Below are positions 8,501 to 12,438 of a stretch of DNA of 12,438 nt, in pieces. Position numbers and translations under genes: made by a program. The stretch lies in the NCBI GenBank assembly GCA_937898885.1, contig CALDKD010000104.1, positions 1 through 12,438 on the forward strand, read 5' to 3'. Each line of letters opens with the position of its first letter. Position 1 is the first letter of the stretch. The notes beneath the pieces were generated by a model. It was not told the DNA's origin, did no database searches, and saw only the letters and a list, made by a program, of their open reading frames with translations. The stretch comes from an uncultured Bacteroidales bacterium (GTDB lineage Bacteria; Bacteroidota; Bacteroidia; Bacteroidales; Bacteroidaceae).

Positions 8501-8570
8501 AATGTACATTGTACCATCCATCTACTCGTACATCTCATCTGTACGCAAGGATAAAGACTCTGAGGAATGA
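5532..8570 (+). CDS. RND efflux permease, HAE-1 (AcrB-like) type
   Basis: The proton-driven inner-membrane pump of a tripartite efflux system, 1012 residues, close to the usual 1010-1050. TM1 (about 9-30) begins after RRP, as in AcrB. The proton-relay aspartates are present as Asp400-Asp401 in GLVVDDAIV, equivalent to AcrB Asp407/408. The conserved TM10 lysine is Lys913 in GLVAKNGILIVEF, equivalent to AcrB Lys940. The two internal half-repeats each carry a large periplasmic porter/docking region between the first and second membrane helices. The pump therefore looks catalytically intact and of the hydrophobic/amphiphilic drug type rather than the heavy-metal type, which has different TM4 residues. 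It starts 11 nt after the adaptor and overlaps the next gene by 4 nt, so translation is probably coupled. Likely roles are efflux of bile salts, detergents, dyes or antibiotics; which one is not readable. Confidence 0.97.
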   Translation: MNISELSIRRPVLSTVFILIILIFGAVGFISLGVREYPSVDNPIISVSCSYPGANAEVIENQITEPLEQQINGIPGIRSLTSVSQYGSSRITVEFELSVDLETAANDVRDKVSRAQRQLPRDCDPPTVSKADADATPILMVAIQSDKRTLLELSEIADLVVKEQLQTIQDVSSVTIWGEKRYCMRLWLDPVKMSGYGITPMDVKNALDKENVELPSGSIEGNTTELEIRTLGLMHTTEEFNNLVIRHDGDRIIRFSDIGQAELSPRDIKSYMKMNGIPMVGVVVTPQPGANHIDIANSVYERMERMRKDLPEDVEYSYGFDNTKFIRASIREVKDTVFEALLLVVIIIFLFLRDWRVTLIPCLVIPVSLIGTFFVMYLLGFSINVLSMLAIVLSVGLVVDDAIVMTENIYLRIERGMSPRQAGIEGSREIFFAVISTSITLLAVFIPIVFMEGTTGRLFREFSFVIAGTIVISTFVALTFTPMLSTKILVKREKKNGFYRLTEPFFDGMNRVYGRSLDYCLRHRWISLAVMGAALVGCVVMWIQRPAEMAPLEDRSQVTISTQGPEGVTYEYMRDYTESINDIVDSIIPDAEFVTARVMSGAGNIQITLKDLKERDYTQMEVAAKLTAAVQRENDARSFVRQQSSFTGGRGGRMPVQYVLQATNIEKLQEVLPTFLAKVQDNPIFQMADVDLKFSKPEARISVNREKANMLGVSTRDIAQTLQYGLSGQRMGYLYMNGKQYDIIGEINRQQRNTTQNLKSIYLRSNTGDMIQMENLVELNEGIAPPKLYRYNRFVSATVSAGLAPGHTLGEGIDQMDKIAKETLDDTFRTALTGESRDFRESSNSLFFAFGLALVLIFLILAAQFESFKDPVIIMLTIPLAVCGALIFMSIRNQTMNIYSEIGIIMLVGLVAKNGILIVEFANQKRDAGMEKMTAIRESATQRLRPILMTSTSTMLGLLPLMFAGGEGAAGRIAMGTAVVGGMLISTFFTMYIVPSIYSYISSVRKDKDSEE

Positions 8571-9880
8571 GAAGGACAATAGCTATAGCATTGGCCGCGG
8601 CCTGCTCACTGATGGCAGGCGCGCAGACTATGACCCTGAGGGAGTGCCTGGACAAGGGTCTGGAGAACAACTATCAGATACGCATAGCCAGAACAAATGA
8701 GCAGGTATCTGCCAACAATGACAGTTGGGCGGGTGCCGGTGGAATGCCTTCGGTTGATTTGTCGGCAGGATACAGCGGCAATATGTACAGCCGCGATATG
8801 ACTGACCGCACCACGGGCAGTGACACCCAGACACGAAACGTGCTGGACCAGACACTGTCAGCATCGGTGGGCGCGACGTGGACCGTGTTCAACGGATTCA
8901 AGGTGCAGGCCACCCGTGAGCGTCTGCGTGAGCTTCACTCACAGGGAGAGCTTCGCAGCCGTATCGCCATTGAGGACTTTATGTCGCAGATGGTGTCGGA
9001 GTACTACAACTATGTGCGTCAGTCCATCCGTATGCGCAATCTGAACTATGCCGTAGGGCTGTCGCGAGAGCGCCTTCGCATAGTGCAGGAGCGTTACAAC
9101 ATAGGAAACAACTCTCGCCTTGACCTTAAGCAGGCGCAGGTCTATTTCAATGCAGACAGCGCGCAGAGCCTGAAGCAGAATGAGGCTCTGGCATCGGCCC
9201 GGATAAGCATCAACAAACTTATGGGCGGACCGTTCGAACAGAGCTATTTCGAGGTGGCCGATACTACTATCGGGCTTTTGCAGGAACTGGATTATGCCAC
9301 TCTTAATAAGGATGTGCTTGAGAGTAACCTCTCTTTGATCAGTTCCGAGAGCAACAGCCGTATGGCACAGCAGGAGCTTCGCAGTGTCAACGCACGCAAC
9401 TATCCGTATCTGCGCCTGAGCGCCGGGTACGGATATACGCATAATATCTACGGCTCGGGAACTACGTCGGGACGTGACAACTGGGGGCCTGACTTCGGTG
9501 CCACCATAGGTCTTAACCTGCTTGACGGCAAGCATAGGACAGACCGCCTGAACGCCCAGCTTGATATTCAGAATGCAGAGCTGAGCCGCGATGAGGTGGA
9601 ACAGTCTCTTATGGCGCGTCTCACAGACTTGTGGCAGGCATACGAGAATAATCTGCGGCTGCTTGATCTGGAGAGGCAGAACCTGCTCACGGCACGCGAG
9701 ACTCATCAGATAGCCTGTGAGCGCTACCTTATTGGCGATTTGTCGGGACTGGAGATGCGCGAGGCGCAGAAATCGCTTCTTGATGCCGAGGAGAGTCTGC
9801 TTCAGGCTGAGTATGACACCAAAATCTGCGAGGTCAGCCTTATGCAGATAAGCGGTCATATTATGGAATATTTGCAGTAA
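8567..9880 (+). CDS. TolC-family outer-membrane efflux channel
   Basis: The outer-membrane exit duct of the RND system, 437 residues. A Sec signal peptide with hydrophobic core 4-17 ends at AGA (17-19). The mature protein starts near TMTLRECLDKGLENNYQI, the usual opening of this family. The two structural repeats typical of TolC proteins are clear: RYNIGNNSRLDLKQAQ (176-191) and RYLIGDLSGLEMREAQ (386-401) are the same element in each half. The regions around them are long amphipathic helices that form the periplasmic tunnel. The two barrel segments are the Gly/Tyr/Ser-rich stretches at about 62-110 and 281-320. Its ATG overlaps the permease stop (ATGA). It is complete and unremarkable. Bacteroidetes often keep a dedicated TolC in each RND operon, as here. 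Confidence 0.95.
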   Translation: MRRTIAIALAAACSLMAGAQTMTLRECLDKGLENNYQIRIARTNEQVSANNDSWAGAGGMPSVDLSAGYSGNMYSRDMTDRTTGSDTQTRNVLDQTLSASVGATWTVFNGFKVQATRERLRELHSQGELRSRIAIEDFMSQMVSEYYNYVRQSIRMRNLNYAVGLSRERLRIVQERYNIGNNSRLDLKQAQVYFNADSAQSLKQNEALASARISINKLMGGPFEQSYFEVADTTIGLLQELDYATLNKDVLESNLSLISSESNSRMAQQELRSVNARNYPYLRLSAGYGYTHNIYGSGTTSGRDNWGPDFGATIGLNLLDGKHRTDRLNAQLDIQNAELSRDEVEQSLMARLTDLWQAYENNLRLLDLERQNLLTARETHQIACERYLIGDLSGLEMREAQKSLLDAEESLLQAEYDTKICEVSLMQISGHIMEYLQ

Positions 9881-9885
9881 CTTCG
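9878..9885 (+). promoter_or_regulatory. Possible -7 box overlapping the TolC stop codon
   Basis: TAACTTCG is a one-mismatch form of TAnnTTTG and includes the TAA stop of the channel gene. The wider string TAACTTCGCGCCG (9878-9890) matches TATCTTCGCACCG (12201-12213) before the tRNA at 11 of 13 positions. No -33 TTG was found at the usual spacing. If real, it would let the barrel gene and dusB be expressed without the pump. Confidence 0.3.
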
Positions 9886-9914
9886 CGCCGGAACAATTCC
9901 GTGTAAGAAAAAGT

Positions 9915-11198
9915 ATGAGAAAACTCTTTGTACTTCCGCTCCTTTTGGCGGGCTCGCTTGCCGCTTACTCCCAGACATCGGGACTTATGACCTTTGGTGC
10001 CAATCGCCTTAAGAATGATGGCTGGACTGTAGGCATCGCTCCTGTTGTAACCTATAATTCCGATTTAGGCGCGCAGCTTGGCGGAGTAGTGGAATTATGC
10101 GACTATGATGAGGGGTCGTTATATACCCAGAGAATCAATCTGGCCGCGAGCTATTGCACCCGCAATCAGGTGATGGTGGATTTTTTCTACGACTCATACA
10201 AATTAATCAGAGGCTTGTACTTCACTGCCAGAATAGGATACCAGACACATCCGCTACGCTCATTCTATGGCTTCAACGGTGTGGAGGATTATTATCAGGA
10301 CTGGGACAGGAACAGGGACGGGCGTGTGGCATATTACAGTATGCAGAACTCTACACTGCGTGCCCAGATGGCTTTGAGGGGCAGCATCACACCGTCGCTT
10401 GGATGGACCGGCGGCATTAATTATATGAATGTCAAGACTGGAAATCTGCAGCTCGGTGACTACGATGCCGGCAATACATTGTTCAACCGTTATGTGAGCA
10501 GCGGCATAATCAGCCCTGAGGAGAAGGACGGTGGCAGTGTGCTTGAGCTGAAGGGTGGACTCCAGTATGACTCGCGCGACCATCAGCTCTCGCCACGCAG
10601 CGGAATACATACCGACTTCCTGCTTACCGCCGGACAGGAGTTCGGAAGCGCGCAGAATACTTATTTCAAGCTTGGCGCCCACTTCCGTCACTATATCACT
10701 CCGGGCAAGGACTGGCTCACGTTCGCATATCATCTGGCTTATCAGGGTACCGTAGCGGGCTCATCGCCATTCTATATGCTGCAGGATGTATATTCGTATG
10801 ACTCATCACAGTCTCTGAACGAGGGCCTTGGAGGAGACAATACCATCCGTGGAATGCTCAGCCGCCGATTGCTTGCAAGCGGTTATGCCTGGGCCAACAT
10901 AGAGGCCAGATTCAGATTCGTATCGTGGGAGGACGGCAGTCAGTCTATGTCTATTGGGGCCAATCCGTTCTGCGATGTGGGTATTCTTACGCAGACATAT
11001 CGTCTGGAGAATATGGCATCGGCTACAGGAGCGGATGTGGGCACATTGCGCGATAAGGCATCAAAACCGCAGGTATCGGTAGGCGCGGGTCTGAACTTCA
11101 TAACGAACGGCAATATGATTTCTTTTGTCTTCGCCAAGTCTCTGACCATGCCGGAGCGCTCGTTTGAGTTCTCTATCGTTGCCAGCTACGCTTTCTAG
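9915..11198 (+). CDS. Omp85/BamA-like outer-membrane beta-barrel without POTRA domains
   Basis: A secreted outer-membrane protein of 427 residues whose specific role I do not recognise. A signal peptide covers about 1-19 (AYS before Gln20). The rest is alternating beta-strand sequence ending in an aromatic YAF, as outer-membrane barrels do. Two Omp85-superfamily signs are visible: YDSRDHQLSPRSG (218-230), matching the D-x-R-D...P-x-x-G strand motif, and GGDNTIRGM (306-314), matching the V/I-R-G loop-6 motif. The barrel follows almost directly after the signal peptide, so there is no room for POTRA domains. It resembles the bacterial surface antigen (D15) barrel alone. Residues 131-142 form an EF-hand-like loop (D-x-N-x-D-G). 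The gene starts 34 nt after the TolC homologue, with a small dyad (9889-9901) between, and ends 3 nt before dusB. It could help assemble the channel, move a lipid, or be unrelated to efflux. Confidence 0.78.
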   Translation: MRKLFVLPLLLAGSLAAYSQTSGLMTFGANRLKNDGWTVGIAPVVTYNSDLGAQLGGVVELCDYDEGSLYTQRINLAASYCTRNQVMVDFFYDSYKLIRGLYFTARIGYQTHPLRSFYGFNGVEDYYQDWDRNRDGRVAYYSMQNSTLRAQMALRGSITPSLGWTGGINYMNVKTGNLQLGDYDAGNTLFNRYVSSGIISPEEKDGGSVLELKGGLQYDSRDHQLSPRSGIHTDFLLTAGQEFGSAQNTYFKLGAHFRHYITPGKDWLTFAYHLAYQGTVAGSSPFYMLQDVYSYDSSQSLNEGLGGDNTIRGMLSRRLLASGYAWANIEARFRFVSWEDGSQSMSIGANPFCDVGILTQTYRLENMASATGADVGTLRDKASKPQVSVGAGLNFITNGNMISFVFAKSLTMPERSFEFSIVASYAF

Positions 11199-11201
11199 AA
11201 G

Positions 11202-12191
11202 ATGAGAATAGGTAATATAGACTTGGGCGAGAGGCCGGTTCTGCTGGCTCCTATGGAGGATGTCACGGATCCTGCGTTCCGTATGCTTTGCAAGCGCTTC
11301 GGAGCTGATATGGTATATACGGAGTTCGTATCGAGCGATGCCCTTATCCGCGAGGTGAACAGCACGATGCGCAAGCTGGAGATTTGCGACGAGGAGCGTC
11401 CTGTCGCAATTCAGATATACGGCAAGGATACCGAGGCAATGGTGGGAGCCGCCAAGATGGTTGAGGCCGCGCATCCTGATATCCTTGACATCAATTTTGG
11501 CTGTCCTGTAAAGAAGGTGGCAGGAAAGGGTGGCGGTGCCGGTATGCTGCAGAACATCCCCAAGATGCTTGAGATTACCCGTGCCATTGTCGATGCCGTA
11601 AGCATACCGGTTACAGTGAAGACCCGCCTTGGCTGGAACGACGAGAGCAAGATTATCGTTGAGCTGGCCGAGCAACTTCAGGATTGCGGCATTCAGGCCC
11701 TTACCATTCACGGCCGTACACGTGCCCAGATGTACACCGGTCAGGCTGACTGGACGCTGATTGGCGAGGTGAGAAAGAACCCGCGTATGCATATCCCCAT
11801 CATAGGCAATGGCGATATTACCACACCCGAGAGGGCAAAAGAGTGCTTTGACCTGTATGGCGTTGATGCCATTATGATAGGCCGTGGCAGCTTTGGCCGC
11901 CCGTGGATATTCAAGGAGGTGAGGCATTATCTTGATACCGGCGAGCTTATGCCCGACCCTGGTTTCCGCTGGAAACTGGAGGTGCTGAAACAGGAGGCTC
12001 TGGATAGTGTGGCGCGTCTTGATGAGCGCAGGGGCATTGTACACATCCGCCGTCACCTTGCCGCCAGCCCTCTTTTCAAGGGCCTTGCCGATTTCAAGAG
12101 CACCCGCATAGCGATGCTCAGGGCAGAGACCGTAAAGGATTTATTTGATATAATGGACAACATTCCAGCCCGCTATCCTGAGTTGGATTGA
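11202..12191 (+). CDS. dusB: tRNA dihydrouridine synthase (DusB type)
   Basis: Reduces specific uridines in the tRNA D-loop to dihydrouridine with FMN and NADPH, in the cytoplasm. It is 329 residues, the normal length. Visible features are the TIM-barrel start LLAPMEDVTDPAFR (14-27), INFGCPVKKVAGKGGGAGML (97-116) with the catalytic proton donor Cys101, VKTRLGW (139-145), the tRNA/FMN-binding HGRTR (170-174), GNGDITTPERA (202-212) and the FMN phosphate-binding IMIGRGSFGRPWIF (224-237). The small helical tRNA-binding domain follows to the end. DCGIQALTIHGRTRA is nearly identical to the same stretch of E. coli DusB, which supports the DusB rather than the DusA or DusC group. Bacteroidetes members are not all assigned to a target position. 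The ATG is 3 nt after the barrel gene stop, so it is part of that transcript. A tRNA gene follows 35 nt later. Confidence 0.95.
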   Translation: MRIGNIDLGERPVLLAPMEDVTDPAFRMLCKRFGADMVYTEFVSSDALIREVNSTMRKLEICDEERPVAIQIYGKDTEAMVGAAKMVEAAHPDILDINFGCPVKKVAGKGGGAGMLQNIPKMLEITRAIVDAVSIPVTVKTRLGWNDESKIIVELAEQLQDCGIQALTIHGRTRAQMYTGQADWTLIGEVRKNPRMHIPIIGNGDITTPERAKECFDLYGVDAIMIGRGSFGRPWIFKEVRHYLDTGELMPDPGFRWKLEVLKQEALDSVARLDERRGIVHIRRHLAASPLFKGLADFKSTRIAMLRAETVKDLFDIMDNIPARYPELD

Positions 12192-12200
12192 AAAAAGCAT

Positions 12201-12208
12201 TATCTTCG
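12201..12208 (+). promoter_or_regulatory. Likely -7 box of the tRNA-Ala gene
   Basis: TATCTTCG differs from TAnnTTTG at one position and continues with CACCG, a frequent extension of this box in Bacteroidales. The predicted start is near 12212-12215, leaving a 5' leader of about 12-15 nt before the tRNA. The nearest upstream TTG candidates (12183-12185 and 12188-12190) are closer than the usual 18-20 nt, so the -33 element is weak. Confidence 0.45.
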
Positions 12209-12226
12209 CACCGAAAACAGCAAAAT

Positions 12227-12300
12227 GGGGTATTAGCTCAGTTTGGTAGAGCACTAGGTTCGCAATCTAAAGGTCACGGGTTCGACTCCCGTATGCTCCA
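12227..12300 (+). tRNA. tRNA-Ala (anticodon CGC)
   Basis: A 74-nt cloverleaf. The acceptor stem is GGGGTAT with ATGCTCC, including the G3-U70 wobble that is the main identity mark for alanyl-tRNA synthetase, and the discriminator is A73. T8 and A9 are followed by a perfect 4-bp D stem (GCTC/GAGC) with G18-G19 in the loop. The anticodon loop TTCGCAA gives anticodon CGC for codon GCG. The T stem is perfect (ACGGG/CCCGT) with loop TTCGACT. The CCA end is not encoded (CAA follows), which is common in Bacteroidetes. The anticodon stem is a little weak: a C27-A43 mismatch and a G31-U39 wobble. The gene has its own likely -7 box and a strong terminator after it; read-through from dusB is also possible. 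Confidence 0.9.
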
Positions 12301-12310
12301 CAAGAAGACA

Positions 12311-12339
12311 CCCTACACATATGTGTAGGGCTTTTTTTT
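12311..12339 (+). terminator. Rho-independent terminator after tRNA-Ala
   Basis: CCCTACAC (12311-12318) pairs with GTGTAGGG (12323-12330) around an ATAT centre. One C and eight T (12332-12339) follow. It starts 10 nt after the tRNA and would end both tRNA transcripts and any read-through from the efflux operon, since no terminator lies between dusB and the tRNA. Confidence 0.92.
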
Positions 12340-12380
12340 GCTGTTTTTGTTGCACCAGAGGCTATTGCAGCAAAAACCGC
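12340..12380. repeat. Long imperfect inverted repeat after the tRNA terminator
   Basis: GCTGTTTTTGTTGCA (12340-12354) faces TGCAGCAAAAACCGC (12366-12380) across an 11-base loop: 13 Watson-Crick pairs, one G-U wobble and one mismatch. The outer end can extend by pairing the last T of the preceding terminator tract (12339) with A12381. No T-run follows on the + strand, so it is not a standard + strand terminator. Confidence 0.65.
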
Positions 12381-12438
12381 AGTCAGAGGCTGTCTCAGGG
12401 GCTAGGCTCTACGAAGCCTGCTCGCTACGCCGTGAAAT
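12356..12438. other. Gene-free end of window with short repeats
   Basis: CAGAGGCT occurs twice, at 12356-12363 (in the hairpin loop) and 12384-12391. A further small hairpin pairs AGGCT (12404-12408) with AGCCT (12415-12419), and CTACG occurs twice, at 12409-12413 and 12425-12429. All three frames of the minus strand contain a stop within the last 40 bases, and no start with a long frame was seen on the + strand. The region is cut by the window end, so what follows is unknown. Confidence 0.45.

Noticed and set aside
9889..9901. Small dyad CGGAA/TTCCG between the TolC and barrel genes as a terminator
   Set aside because: Only 5 bp with a 3-base loop and followed by A-rich sequence, not a T-run.
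12227..12339. Integrative element attachment site at the tRNA gene
   Set aside because: No integrase gene and no direct repeat of the tRNA 3' end was seen within the window.

Overview
The window looks like chromosomal DNA from an anaerobic member of the Bacteroidales. Genus is not resolvable by eye; a Prevotellaceae- or Muribaculaceae-like organism would fit. The grounds are protein family content, start codons without Shine-Dalgarno motifs, promoter boxes of the Bacteroidetes TAnnTTTG type, and a tRNA gene without an encoded CCA end. All nine protein genes and the tRNA lie on the + strand. The window is nearly fully coding, and its largest internal gap is 114 bases. Nothing resembling a phage, plasmid, complete insertion sequence or CRISPR array was seen.

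Region 1 (1-4375). A perfect hairpin terminator (1-30) closes an upstream unit. A phenylacetate-CoA ligase (66-1367) is followed after 13 nt by a two-ACT-domain protein (1381-1797). A sodium:solute symporter (1848-3428) and a secreted GIN-domain (DUF2807) beta-helix protein (3487-4323) come next. No terminator is visible until 4345-4375, so all four could share transcripts, although the symporter and DUF2807 genes have leaders that may carry their own promoters. Ligase plus ACT protein is a typical Bacteroidales pair for interconverting aryl acetates and aryl-acetyl-CoA, linked to aromatic amino acid metabolism. A symporter for aryl acetates would fit but is only inferred.

Region 2 (4389-12191). 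A good Bacteroidetes promoter (4389-4417) precedes a complete tripartite RND efflux operon: periplasmic adaptor, HAE-1-type inner-membrane permease and TolC-family outer-membrane channel. Spacing is 11 nt between the first two genes, with a 4-nt overlap between the next two. Two further genes follow closely: a secreted beta-barrel of the Omp85/BamA type without POTRA domains (34 nt gap) and a DusB-type tRNA dihydrouridine synthase (3 nt gap). A -7-like box over the TolC stop codon may give the last two genes their own promoter.

Region 3 (12201-12438). A -7-like box, a tRNA-Ala gene with CGC anticodon, a strong terminator, a second long imperfect hairpin overlapping its U-tract, and about 55 bases with short repeats but no gene.

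The window is mostly ordinary core or near-core Bacteroidales content. The points most worth a second look are the POTRA-less Omp85-like barrel with an EF-hand-like loop inside an efflux operon, the alternating two-rung repeat in the DUF2807 protein, an 11-nt word shared at two gene starts, and the downstream hairpin after the tRNA terminator. I did not find convincing evidence of a novel defence or mobile system.
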